Assembly: GCA_951802425.1 (NCBI GenBank)
Contig: OX637805.1
Location: 372,001 to 436,000 of the forward strand
DNA length: 64,000 nt
Reading direction: 5' to 3'
From: Clavaria fumosa
Lineage: Eukaryota; Basidiomycota; Agaricomycetes; Agaricales; Clavariaceae
Below are positions 25,801-36,833 of this stretch, in pieces. The translations under genes were made by a program, and so were the position numbers. Every line of letters begins with the position of its first letter. Within the stretch, counting starts at the first letter, position 1. The notes beneath the pieces are model-generated. The model was given only the letters and a program-made list of their open reading frames with translations, did not search any database and was not told the origin of the DNA.

Positions 25801-27936
25801 ATGGGTCATCGGATTTCTGAAAGAGTAGCCACGTCTGACTGAACATCGTCTGGGCAGAAGAGGCACGTTGCCTCCCGCTACGATTGCCGCAGTCTGTGAT
25901 GGCGTCCGCGCTGAACTGGAAATGAGGGACGAACCCAAATATGTGAACTCAATTATAACCGCTCATGTTGTCAAGACTCCTCCAGATCACGAAGCTGGGC
26001 TCGGGGTTCTATTGCGACTCAAAGGTTGGCTCGGGTTTCCTATGCCTCGCCGGACTTTGAGATGACGAACGCGTGCAGAAACGAACGCAACGTTGGTTGA
26101 AGACGCTTTGAAATACATCATCTTCCTCGTTGATGCGGATCGGCTATTCGACACAGCCCTTGGGATGTATGACTTCGCCCTGGTTTTGATGATTGCACAG
26201 CACACACGGAAGGTACAGCGTTCGCTTATTCTTGCCTGGCCAGCTGACGGTGACAGGATCCGAGGGAATATTTACCGTTCCTGCGTGAGCTGCGAGCCTT
26301 GGAGAAGCACTACCAGCAATTCCGGATCGACGACTATTTAAAGCGCTATGAAAAGGCGCTCCGCAATCTGAGCCTTGCAGGTACACAATGTGCCTTCGAA
26401 TAGGATTTTAAGCTGTGCTAACGAGAGTGATTTCAGGTGATGATCGTTTCCTAGAAGCCATGGAATACGTGGGCCTGCATCAACTTTACGAGACGGCCCT
26501 GTCAATATGGAAAGGCACGGGGAAATATCCTGTAGATATCCAGGACCCTAGATTCGACAACAACGAGTCACTCATTTTACTTCTCAGGCTGTGTTGGATG
26601 TCTATGGGGATTGGCTCTTCGAGCGACGGGACTTTTCCCAAGCCGCCAACGGTGAGTTGAATATCTCAATACCGTTCTGTATACTTGAGCTGATGTCTTC
26701 TATAATATTAGTATTCGTGCGAGCCAAACAACCTTTAAAGGCTATGGAGGCGTACGAGAAGGCATTAAACTGGCAGGAGTTGTTTGAGGTAGCTCTTACG
26801 AATGGTGTTTCCGACGAAGATGTCACTGCCATGGGGTATCGTGTAGCAGGTATGCTTCGCCTGCATGTGCCACTACTGTCCACCTCATTTGTTTATTTGT
26901 AGAGTGCTTAACATGGAAGCGGATGCCGGTGGAGGCAGCGCGTGTCTTCCTGGATTACTGTAAGAATCCCAAAGAAGCTGTGGTCGTCCTGGTCCGAGAC
27001 AATCTCATATCCGAAGCGCGGCGAATCGTAAGTTTGTTGCAGAAGTTGTCATCGCTGGTCTCGACCCGTGACTATGACGATCACTCTAGATGACTCTGCA
27101 TTCATTACCGGAGTTACTAACGGAAGCAATATATCCTGCGGCACTTGAAAACTGTGGGCAACTTTTGGAGGATATCGAAGAGCTGCGGCAGCAGCTACGT
27201 GAACGTTCAAGTCGGATACGCGAGTTGCGGATCAAGAGAGCGGTGGACCCGGGTTTGTCAGGCTGTCATGCAGATTTGGAGATTTGCCTGATACAACGTT
27301 GATGCATTCAGATTCATTTTATGGCGCGGAGGACCCAAACCTGGGCAATGTAGACGTGGTCACGGAAGCGTCCGCTTTCACGCGGTACACCGTACTGACG
27401 AAGACATCCAAGTGAGTGGTTGAGAGATCGCTGGTGCTATTTTTATCTGAGGTTGTTCCGGTCAAGGCGGAGTTCCAGATCTAAAAGGAAGTTGGAACGT
27501 AAGGTGGGAAGTGGAAAAAGAGGCACATTGGATGAGGAAGAATATTTGCTTAGGTCCATTGAGAAACTTGTTGTCAAGTTTCATACTCTGCGAGGCATGT
27601 CCAATTCATCTTCTGTCTACACATGCTGAATCACCGAACACCCCAGACGAAACTGCGAAGCTGGTACCGCACCTCGTTCAGTTTCAGCCCGAGCACTGCG
27701 AGCAGGCAACTAAATTGCAGCATAAGTTGACGCAGCTGTACCAAGAGTTCGACGATGTATTGAATGACCTTTGGGCTAAAGAAGGTGGCACAAATGGCGG
27801 TGCTGAACCAATAGCAGATGGCTGGGCGCGACGCATGCAGGAAGTGGTAGAGCGGGCACGGACATTTGGTCCCGGCGCTGTGATGGTGCCCAAACCCGAA
27901 TTGAAGATGGCGGAATGGAGTCTGCTAGCGGTGTAA
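22864..27936 (+). CDS. ELP1: Elongator complex subunit 1 (IKI3/ELP1)
   Basis: ELP1 is the scaffold of the Elongator complex, which makes the 5-carbamoylmethyl/mcm5 modification of wobble uridine in tRNAs. I place 22 exons, starting 22864-23091, 23142-23291, 23343-23424, 23488-23568, 23609-24157, 24210-24240, 24292-24404, 24456-24548, 24599-25072 and 25126-25579, and ending 27467-27594 and 27647-27936. Together they give 3963 nt, 1320 aa, the usual length, in phase. Seen: N-terminal beta-propellers (ISWRGDGHFFAVSSVDG; CDSDVLAIWLEFDGGDV), HVVKTPPDHEAGLGVLL, VDADRLFDTALGMYDFALVL, DVYGDWLFERRDFSQAA, and the basic C-terminal motif RSKRKLERKVGSGKRGTLDE. The last intron (27595-27646) appears to be GC-AG. 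The ATG at 22864 is the only one that fits. A damaged copy of its 3' end lies at about 31.2-31.7 kb. Confidence 0.95.
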
Positions 27937-28296
27937 TTTGAAATTTGAAACGGCAAACCCTGACGAGCCAGGAACGGCTTCAATATGGGCCAGAGCGCAA
28001 GGCAACCGCATGCCAGCTCGACCATCGGAGGCTATTTGATCCGCTTGCCTTAGTGAGGATCCGATACAATGTGATACTGGCGGTAGATGGACAGATCCAG
28101 GTCTGAAAATGATGCAATAATAAGCTGTGATGAGTGATGTCTGGAATTGCCATATTTGATTTTGAATTCACAAATGTTGCTCATGTAAATTTAAAGTATA
28201 TATATTATACTTGGCTGTGTAGTCTCATGCAGTGCAGGTTAACTCTGCTGTGCACTTTGTTTTCTCACCACCTGAAATGCTCCTCCTCTCAAGCAT

Positions 28297-28372
28297 CTGA
28301 GTGCAGTGAGGGTGGGAGGATCCAGGTAAACAACAAATAGTGTAGCACAGGCTGCAACTGTAGTGTAGCACA
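28297..28372 (-). repeat. Dispersed repeat copy (partner at 59,575-59,655)
   Basis: The segment with GGATCCAGGTAAACAACAAA and the following TAGTGTAGCACAGGCTGCAA is the reverse complement, with few changes, of 59,580-59,650. It lies at the left edge of the CpG-poor repeat block that follows ELP1. No coding capacity. It probably marks an end of an unclassified element. Confidence 0.6.
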
Positions 28373-28404
28373 GGTTAGCTGCTAGTGATCTACAAAATGT
28401 CAGT

Positions 28405-29090
28405 TTGAACAAACAATACACATATGTCACACCAGAGGGACCCTTGACAACCAATAATGAAGAAGATATGGCCAATAATGAACAGAACCCCACCAGGCCA
28501 ACAAATGCACACTGCCAAGGATTCAAATCTTGGTCCCTGATTTTACTGGGGAAAAGAAGGACTATGAAACATTCATATGATGCCTGAACCTGGAGTTTGT
28601 GGCAAACCCACACAGCTATGCAGCTGACCAAAACAAGATATTCTTTACCCTATTGATGACCAAAGACTTTGCTGCTGAATGGGCAAATTCATATGTCAAA
28701 GAATGATGGCAGGCCTGGTCAGGCACTGGGCTGATTCCCAACAAGTGATGGACAGGAACTTTACTCACACAACAAGCCAGTCTAATGTGATCCAAGAACT
28801 GGGACAATTGCAACAGGGGACTAAGACCACTGTTGAGTTCTTTACCACATTCAAAACCCTGGTGGTAAAAGCACAATATACTGAGGTACACCACAGTGCA
28901 GTAGTTGTCAACTTACAGAAAACAACCCTCAACATTGGACTCATGGACTGGGTCTACACCTCCATGCTGATGCCAGTCACCTAGGTTGAATGGAAGGCTA
29001 AAGTGCTTGAGCTCAACACTTTATACCAAGAGCAAAAGGCCTTCAAGAAGGCAATATGTGGAGGCAGAGTGGAAACAGCATAAGGTGACT
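28405..29090 (+). pseudogene. Degenerate retrotransposon gag remnant
   Basis: Plus-strand frames carry the pattern of LTR-retrotransposon capsid proteins: a capsid-like LGQLQQGTKTTVEFFTTFKT, then HHSAVVVNLQKTTLNIGLMD, preceded by FTHTTSQSNVIQELGQLQQG. The frame is broken several times (stops near 28589 and 28981). CpG is nearly absent. An LTR-like repeat lies just 3' of it (29,157-29,722). The protein type is inferred from pattern only. Confidence 0.6.
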
Positions 29091-29156
29091 ATCTGCATGT
29101 ACTACAAAAGTCACAAGGGGTTTGGGGAGCATCAGAAGGTTGTGAGCCTGACCAGT

Positions 29157-29722
29157 CATGGGTTGCAACTTACATAAATAATCATATACATAGTTATAAC
29201 TACAGAGGATCCTCAGATCATAGATAAGGTAGTTAGCAACTACCATAGGCAAAGAATAAAGTATTTGTGAAGTGTGTATGCAGCTGACCATTGGTGGCAT
29301 GTTTGAGTGTCAAGGTTGTGGCATCATGAGGTGAGTCATGTGAGTGATGCTAGTGATGCAAGTGACCTTGGGCAGGATATCACATGAGTAACACTTGGAT
29401 AACACTAATGGTGCCACATGGCATGTCACATGCAAGATGAAGAGATTGTGTCATGGCATATCATGTGTAATATTGGAGGGTTGGATGACAATTAAGTTAA
29501 AGGTGAGGTCAAAGGAAGTTGTGTGAGTATGGACTCATAGTCACAAGTACCATAGGAAAACATAGGGATCAGGAAGGGTTCCAGAAGGTGGTGGGAGGTC
29601 TTGGAGGTGGATGAGAAGGTCTGTAAGGTTACTGGAGGGTGTTGGGAGGTTCATAGGCATTGGTGGGCTTGAATTGGGTTGGAAAAATGGGTAGGTCCTG
29701 ACAATGTTGTTGTGCTATATTT
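29157..29722 (+). repeat. LTR-like repeat (CpG-depleted), followed by a PBS-like site
   Basis: This stretch is the reverse complement, at moderate divergence, of 40,106-40,690. Shared landmarks are TTCCAGAAGGTGGTGGGAGG, GCTGACCATTGG, and ATAATCATATACATAGTTAT. It ends with GTCCTGACA, matching TGTCAGGAC at the other copy. Fifteen bases later comes TTGGCATCAGAACC (about 29,737), close to the TGGTATCAGAGCC initiator-tRNA primer site used by many LTR elements. This supports it being a 5' LTR in plus orientation. Nearly all CpG sites of the other copies are lost. Confidence 0.65.
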
Positions 29723-29799
29723 GGCATCAGAACCAACAGACAGGTCATGTGAGTTCATCAAACAGAACAAAACAACCAGTTGTTTCACACCACCACCAC

Positions 29800-30488
29800 T
29801 ATGAAGCCTCTATCTGCTGCTGATACCAATCACATCCTCACTTTTCTTGATTCTGGCCTCTCTGGGGAACAAATCTCATCCCAGACTGGATTATCCAATG
29901 CCACCATCTCCAGAATTTGCTCCAGGCACTGCCCTTACCTCACAAAAGCTCCTGGAGCTAAGCTTTCTGATGCTAACATTCAACATGCCCTTTGTCTTAT
30001 TGGGTCTGGGAGGGCTGAAATGCAGTCCAAGTGACAAAGGTCCTTCAGGACATTGTCAACCAGCCTCTCTCAGCTCAGACAGTTCAGAATGGGATGAAGA
30101 AGGAAGGTATGAAGGCTGTGGTGAAGAGGAAAAGACCACTTCTCACCAAGAGGCATGTGCAGGAGAGGCTAGATTTTGCCATTGCTCATAAAGACTTGAC
30201 TGTGGAGGATTGGAGGAAGGTTTTATGGTCAGATGAGACCAAAATTAATTGTTTGGGGTCAGATGGGAGGAAATAGGTATGGGGGAATGTCTGAGTGAGA
30301 GACTGGTGGAGGGGACAAAGAAGTTTGGAGATTCCTTGATGATGTGGGGCTGTGTGATGTGGGAAGGAGTTGGGTATGACTGCAAGATTGATGGATGGAT
30401 GGACAGAGACCTCTATGTCAAGATTCTGGAGGATGAGCTTCAAGAAAGTCTCAAGTTTTACAAGAAATCTCCAAGTTCTCTCTTTTGA
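29800..30488 (+). pseudogene. Tc1/mariner-type transposase fragment
   Basis: The frame begins MKPLSAADTNHILTFLDSGL, a helix-turn-helix region (SGEQISSQTGLSNATISRIC). After breaks it continues with RKRPLLTKRHVQERLDFAIA and the first catalytic Asp motif VEDWRKVLWSDETKI. Then comes RLVEGTKKFGDSLMMWGCVM and a fragment ending near KFYKKSP. The second Asp and the third acidic residue of the DDE/D triad are absent because the sequence stops where a DIRS-like fragment begins (about 30,525). Stop codons and a frame change at about 30,030 and 30,275 confirm decay. It sits 3' of the LTR/PBS and probably inserted into that element. Confidence 0.8.
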
Positions 30489-30524
30489 GACTGAGACTTA
30501 CTGTAGCTTACTGTCTTTACAGTT

Positions 30525-31160
30525 TCTCACTGCCAGATCAGACACCTTGCAACAACCAATGCAATCAGGGATGTACAATCCTTCACCCCTTCAGACCAGA
30601 ATTCCTTTCATGGGTGTGGTTCAAACCCCCACTCTGCACATTGCCATGGCATCTGCTATGTGTGCAGTGACCACCTGGGGAGAGCTGCCCCAATGGCTTC
30701 CTGTCCAAGTCTCTGGCCAGTTGGAAAGGCCTGCATGGCCAGTGCTTCTGGTTTAATGGCACAAGTGGGGGATGCAGTTCTGCTTCCTGAAACTTCTCCC
30801 ACATCTGCTCCAGGTGTGGGGCCTCAGGGCATAGCACCCAAGACCACCCCTGATATGCCTCTCTATTCTGTCATGACTCCTCTGCTCTGGAAGGAGTGGG
30901 AGTCTGCACTGTGAGAAGCTGGTCTTCTTGAGTGCTTTTCTGATGTTCCCTGGGTATCCAGTTTGGCTTTAGTCTCAGTGTTTCCTCTATCATTACAAAA
31001 GTGTTCTCCCCCTGAACCACAAGTCCACATTAGAAAATGAGGCATTTGTTACTACTCAAATTATTACAGTAAGGAGGTGGTCCTTGGCCGCTACTTGTCT
31101 CCCCTCCTGCCTGCCTCGTTCCTCGCCAGATATGATCAATATAGGACCTCCCCGCCAGAG
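30525..31160 (+). pseudogene. Decayed fragment of the DIRS-like retroelement (homologous to about 63,045-63,690)
   Basis: Base-by-base this stretch follows 63,045-63,690: both have ATCTGCTATGT, a Cys/His-rich segment, GGAGTGGGAGTC, ACCACAAGTCCAC and TATAGGACCTC. Almost every CpG in the 63-kb copy is TG or CA here, so the reading frames are lost. It ends exactly where the ELP1-derived copy begins (about 31,162). Confidence 0.8.
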
Positions 31161-31162
31161 CT

Positions 31163-31715
31163 TGTTGTCAAGTTTCATACTCTGCGAGGCATGTCCAATC
31201 CATCTTCTGTCTACACATGCTGAATCACCGAACACCCTAGACGAAACTGCGAAGCTGGTACCGCGCCTCGTTCAGTTTCACCTTCATACGAGCAGGCAGC
31301 TAAATTGCAGCGTAAGCTGACGCAGCTGTACCAAGAGTTCGACGATGACCTTTGGGCTAAGGAAGGTGGATGGCGGTGCTGAACCAATAGCAGATGGCTG
31401 GGTGCGACGCATGCAGGAAGTGGTAGAGCGGGCACGGACATTTGGCCCCAGCGCCGAGATGGTGTGCCCAAACCCGAATTGAAGACGGCGGATTGGAGTC
31501 CGCTAGCGGTGTAAACTGAAATTTGAAACGGCAAACACCGACGGCTTCAATGTGGGTCAGAGGACAAGGCAACTGCCCGACCGTCGGAGGCCATTTGATC
31601 CGCTTGCCTTAGCGAGGATCCGATACAATGTGATGCCAGCGGCAGATGGACAGATACAGGGACGTCTGAAAATGATGCAATAAGCTGTGATGAATGACCG
31701 CTACTGGGCCTGTGC
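31163..31715 (+). pseudogene. Duplicated and decayed ELP1 3' end (last two exons plus 3' flank)
   Basis: From CTTGTTGTCAAGTTTCATAC onward this matches ELP1 27,568-28,130, including the last intron and the 3' flank down to AAAATGATGCAATAAGCTGTGATGA. It starts inside exon 21 (no upstream exons) and has small deletions, for example the loss of a Cys-Glu codon pair near 31,285, of 6 bp near 31,347, and of several bases near 31,370. Because the intron is kept, it arose by DNA duplication and not by retrocopying. It cannot encode a functional protein. Its left border coincides with the end of a retroelement fragment, so the duplication was probably linked to repeat insertion or rearrangement. Confidence 0.9.
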
Positions 31716-31862
31716 AGTATTGATTTTATTTGAATTCATCATCAACCTATATCAACCTAGCACCCAAGAGACCCCCACGTTTTACAAGAGCTAATTCCCC
31801 TTATAAACAACCGCACGTACTGGCTTCTCTTTCTCTTTCGAAAATTCCCTACTGTATTGACG

Positions 31863-33900
31863 ATGAGCATCGGATCCGCGACCGCCTTTCTTCTCTGGTC
31901 CATACTATCCTGTTTCGTGAGAGCCCACTCGTAATCACTCAATTTGACCAAAATGAACGGGGTGCCCTTTCCCAGTTCTTGGTCTTTCTCTTCTGCCATC
32001 TGTGGCGATATGACCGCTTTCAATGCGTCTGCTGGAACTCTGGACGGCAGCCTGGAACATTCAAACGTGTGATGACGGTGAGCACTGTCTTGCCCCGCCT
32101 CGCATTCTTGAGGCCTCATTCCCCTCATTCCCTGTTGTATTATCAGTATTCGTACTTGGCCACCGTGCCTCTCCTCGCCTTCTTCAACATTACTCTCACT
32201 ATAATTAAGTTTCGTGAAGGTAAGCGAAAACAAGCCCTGCTTCGAATAGCGCTTTGATGTTCCATCGGAATTTAAAAAAAGGTTTCATCGTGCTTCCTGG
32301 CACTCACGAAAGTGAGGCGGATACACATCGCGTAGCCTCTCCAAGCAGCGCCGCCTGACTGACCGTCCCCCCTCGTCGTAACCAATAGTTGTCATCCCCA
32401 AGCCCACCCTCCTGTGGAGTGAACCGAACCGCGTGTGGGTCCTCCCCCTCTACTTGATTTTCAGCGTCGCATGGAGCTTTGAGATGTGCGTGTTCGTTGT
32501 TCCCAGATTTTGCTTTTGCTCATGTCTTCTGACGACAGCGTGACACATCTCGAGGGTGAGTCAGCCCGCCTGCTCCGTTGGAACTCACTCACCAATTCCG
32601 TTCAGAATTGGCGTTCTGGCTATTCTTGTTACACCAAGGCCCCAGCCAGCGAAACTGGTTCCGGTGCTGGGAGTACAGAGCATGGTGCATCGGTGAGTCC
32701 TCGCATCTGCCTCCAGCTTTCAACCGTCTCCATGGATTTTGCTACTAGGTAGCATCATTTCTATCATCGGCCTACCGCTTACCTCCGTGTTTACACGCAA
32801 AGACTTCCTACATGTGCGTTGCTTCACTTCACTTCCTCTCCCTCCCCCGATTACTCTTCCCTCTCCATAGTCACTAGCATGGATCTTCCTGGTAGGATCG
32901 TGTGCATCGACCTTCACGACCCTTTGCTTCCTTTACGTGCTTGCACGGTTCCCGGGCTTCCTGCGGGAAGTCAAGTCTGGCGGGGCGGGCGCCGACGTTC
33001 TGGGTCGTCTAACAACGTTTTATAAGTTGAACGTGTGTTTCTCTTTCGCCGATCCTTTTCGCAGTATCTGTCTAATCTGCTGGTCCTGCGTAGGTCGTCC
33101 GCGTCGTGTTGCGATTCATGTTCACGCTCCCATTGTTGACCCTCGCAGTGGATGCATTGTATGGCCCCCACGTAGTCGTCTCCAACATGCAAGTCTCTTT
33201 TCTTTAAACGGTGTTAGTAATGTACCTGACTCTTGATAGATTTCGGTCAGGTATGTTGCCAAGTAACCTCCAAGCTCCGTCATCAATAACCCTCCTCGTG
33301 CTGACTCAGACTTCTTGATCATGCTATCCGGCTTCGGCTGCGTCCTGTCGTCAACCATAACCCTCTTTGTGTGTGCCGGTTCGGATGTCCTCCACATGTA
33401 ACTCACAAACACAACTGCAGATATTCTTCCCATTAGCGATGGACGAGCCAAATAACAAAGAACGCACGCTGTACACGCACACGACGTCGGGCGGCTCAAT
33501 GATGGTCACGTCGGAGTATACCAGGGAGTCGTATTATGGAGACCTTCCGTTGCCTTCAATGTGTGTGGGCGTAGGCTCGGGCACAGGTGTACCGGACGAA
33601 AAGCCAGCGATGGCGGAAGAGAAACGTGAGCCGGGCCATAGCGTGGAAACATCACACACGCCACCGGAAGAAGCGGGGTGCACCACTTCGAATCGGACAC
33701 AGATGAATGGGGCTCAGCTGCAGCAGCATGCCCTCCACCATTATTGTTGCCATCATCGGCGGCTTGTGCGTTGCTGTCGCTCTCACGCGCCGGTGTGTCT
33801 CGGCGAGGGTGGTATGGGTGGTGGCCTGAGCGGGAAGATGAGTTTGCATCCGTATGTGCGTGATCGTGTTTCCCTCGCAATGCACGCTCTCTCCTGCTAA
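31863..33900 (+). CDS. Seven-transmembrane protein of a conserved basidiomycete family (GPCR-like, function unknown)
   Basis: A polytopic membrane protein, 433 aa by my model of 12 exons: 31863-31916, 31976-32077, 32147-32219, 32389-32485, 32539-32555, 32606-32692, 32749-32813, 32871-33032, 33094-33188, 33240-33250, 33310-33368 and 33421-33900, all in phase. Hydrophobic segments include LLWSILSCFFLVFLFCHLW, YLATVPLLAFFNITLTI, VLPLYLIFSVAWSFEIVTHL, SIISIIGLPLTSVF, WIFLVGSCASTFTTLCFLYV, LRFMFTLPLLTLAVDALYG and LIMLSGFGCVLSSTITLF. The conserved loop RFQCVCWNSGRQPGTFKRVM links TM1 and TM2. The tail is hydrophilic and about 155 residues long. Exon 9 seems to use a GC donor (GCAAGT), and exon 10 is only 11 nt. 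The family occurs across Agaricomycetes as an orphan receptor-like group; the ligand is unknown. The intact frame contrasts with the decayed repeats on both sides. Confidence 0.8.
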
Positions 33901-34159
33901 CTTGTTCATGCTTCAGGTCCTCAATTTCACGTCACCAATTGGTTCGCAACCTTTTTTTCTGCAATGTTGTGGATTTGTCATGGCTTCTTTGCGCAGATCT
34001 TTCGGACAACGTGGGGAAGATGATGACTGACGAACACAAAAGGCGCGGAACACTATGACGGCACGGGTCTGCTACTGTGCATTGAAACGTTGCCATCCAT
34101 TTCCTATTTCTTACATACACAAAAGGACTGTGCGTCCACTGTCTCTACTAACCCAATCT

Positions 34160-35650
34160 TAGAAACTTGGACTTCACACATTCTATCCTTGATGGATCCG
34201 AGTACATTATGCAATGTATATACACCATTCTACTGTTACTAACTAACCCCCTGTGGACTGTTACAGGCAATCATTTTGAATTCTATGACATTACTATAGG
34301 GTGTTGGTGGTCAGCTTACCGCATCAACCTGGGAAATGATCACTTTCCCCCTCCCACTGATTTGCTAAATCCTATTCCATTATGCACGATACCAAGGCCC
34401 TACACTCTTAATACCTTTAGCCTGGGTGTTCTCCTGCCAATGACCCCTCCTCTTTTTTATAGTTCAACCACCTGTCCTTTGGTTACTTGTAGTTACAGTC
34501 TGCCCTGCCTAGTTCAACCACCTGTCCTTTGATTGCTTGTATACTGTGTGTTAGGCCCCATGGTCTAGGGGGAGAAAGGTCCCCCACAGCCACAGGTCAA
34601 ATCTGTAACTGGGGGCATGAGTTTGAACCACTGAGGGGGCATTATAAATTCTCAGTTTAAATCAATACCCAAGTAATCACCATCATGTGATGATGTGCTG
34701 GCAGGTGATGTGACTAGCTGGGAGCCTTAATTGGCAATTCTTTGAGACCAATAGTCATATAGTCATGGGGAACAGGATATAATGATTTGACTATAAGGAT
34801 GCTACATGCTATGTCTCCACCTTGAAGGGTATACATTCTGAAACCCAGAAGGTATTAACATGACATCCTTTCAATATATCCTTCATATGCCTATGCAATT
34901 ATGCAATAAGGTTTACATAGCTACATGTAACACTGGCATGTTCATAATAAGAGTGTGGGGATTGTTCTGTCAATGAGATTCATCAGAGATTACCTAGAAC
35001 CACTGAATCATACTGATAACACAAAAGTGATTCCTGTGGGTAATACAGAGAAGTGTAGCAGGTAATATGCCTAGTCAACAGGACACCATTCCTAGTGCTT
35101 CTCTCAAGGCAGTCAAAATGGTGGATGATTGTAGGCTATGCACTAGATACTCTGCACTCTGACTACGGGATTACTCCCATCCTTACCCATGAAGATGTTG
35201 GGCTCCTTAAGTTTGGGGCTGTCATCGCTAGGTGCTGGGTAATAGATATATTGCAGCAGACTGGCAGGCAAATTTCCAACAGGCACCACAGGGGGTGCTG
35301 CTGGTGGAATTCCTTGTGGAATCCCTGGAATCTCAAAGGGTCATGGTGGCAACTGTGACAGAAGGTTCAGGGTTGGTGGCGGCAGACATCATGACCTGTG
35401 TGATGAGGGTGGTGGGTTGACACCTGGTATCAGGAATGGGAGCACTGGGAGCACTCCAGAGTAGTTAGTTGTAAGCAGGGACAGTGGGGGTAGTACTGAT
35501 GTGAGCATGTATCTTGACCCATGGACAGGGACTGATGGTCAAGCCAGTGGTGTAGGGCTCAGAAGCATTGTGTCAGGATCGCTTATGTAAGCCACCACCA
35601 TGAAGCTCAGATGCATCCCCAAGGCCAACAGAGAAATGAGAACAAAGTCA
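34160..35650. other. CpG-poor repeat-derived block without identifiable gene
   Basis: From about 34,160 to 35,650 CpG is almost absent and TG/CA is in excess, as in 28.1-31.1 kb, so this is probably old transposon sequence. Short open frames (for example 35,095-35,358) show no domain. The 3' end shares GGATCGCTTATGTAAGCCA (35,577-35,595) with 60,390-60,410. The block passes abruptly into CpG-normal gypsy integrase sequence near 35,680. Confidence 0.55.
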
Positions 35651-36598
35651 CATGACCGCCTGCAACCTGCAGTAGAAGAGATCATTACAGATAACAGTAC
35701 CCCATTTATCAAGGCCCTCGATTTCCTCAAGAAACGGCACAGAATCTGTCACATCCATATCTCCGGATATAATTCCTGCGCTAACAGTGTCATCGAACAT
35801 GCCCACCGATCAGTCTGCAAGTCATTAATCAAAGCAGCAGACGGAGATGAATCGAAATGGCCGGATGTCTTACCCTCAGTCATTTGGGCGGAACGAACCA
35901 CAATCCAACGATCCACCAGTCACTCTCCATTTTACATCGCACACGGCGTTGAACCGCTTTTCCCTTTCAACATATCTGAAGCAACATATCTAATTCCGAC
36001 TGCCAATGCCCCGATAACTACTACGGAACTGATAGCCCTTCGAGCCCGCCAACTACAAAAACGAGAAGAAGACCTAGTGACCATCGCCGACAAAGTACTT
36101 GCTGCCCGAAAACAATCCGTCAAGCAGTTCATCAATGCACACTGGAACTCTATCATCAACTACGATTTCAAACCTGGATCACTGGTATTGATCCGAAACT
36201 CGGCCGTAGAAATGGAATTAAACCAGAAGACAAAACCACGATTCTTCGGACTGATGATCATTGTCCGCCGAACTCAATACGGTGCATATATTCTCTCGGA
36301 ACTCGACAGCACCATCTCAAAAATCCACTACGCAGCTTTCTGCATCATTCCCTACTATCCACGCTCGCAAACCTTGATTCCGGTCACATCTATCACTGAC
36401 CAAATGATGGAGACAAATGAGGACATCTCACGTTATCAAATACACAAGGCCTCACATAACTCTATCAATACCGGGGATGTGGACGACCAAGCCACCAAAC
36501 TATCCGATGAATCCGACGACGAAGCCGCTGACACTGACGCTCTGGAAACCTGTCCGCAACACTCCGGAGCAACCCAGAACCTTCGCCCTCGCCATTAA
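35600..36598 (+). mobile_element. C-terminal part of a Ty3/gypsy integrase (5'-truncated polyprotein)
   Basis: This 332-codon frame encodes the end of a retroelement polyprotein. It has the second catalytic Asp region (EEIITDNSTPFIKALDFL), the catalytic Glu in NSVIEHAHRSVCKSL, the target-site region HSPFYIAHGVEPLFPF, and the C-terminal beta-barrel region FKPGSLVLIRNSAVEMELN with KPRFFGLMIIVRR. The RT, RNase H, the zinc-binding HHCC domain and the first Asp are missing. The first 25 codons derive from CpG-poor flanking sequence, so the ATG at 35,600 is accidental. The frame is otherwise intact. No 3' LTR can be assigned with confidence. On the opposite strand downstream lies a Cys-rich coiled-coil ORF. 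Confidence 0.88.
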
Positions 36599-36833
36599 GC
36601 ATCTTTCTCTATTGTATCCTTTATTTTCCCATAATTTACATTGATTTGATCGACGCCCAAACCCCTGTAAAAATAAAATAAAATAAAATAAAAAATTGGA
36701 AATTTCGGACAAGTCCAAACCTCATACCCGATGTTCTTTTAACCTTTTCCTTACACTCTCACAGCTCTCACTCACTTTTCCCACACAACATTCCACTCCA
36801 TTCAAAAAGAAAACACATACAAAAACAAAACAT

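Noticed and set aside
34545..34640. Possible tRNA-like fold (GGTCTAGGGGGAGAAAGG ... GTTTGAACC)
   Set aside because: No complete cloverleaf or anticodon arm could be drawn; it lies in CpG-poor repeat DNA.
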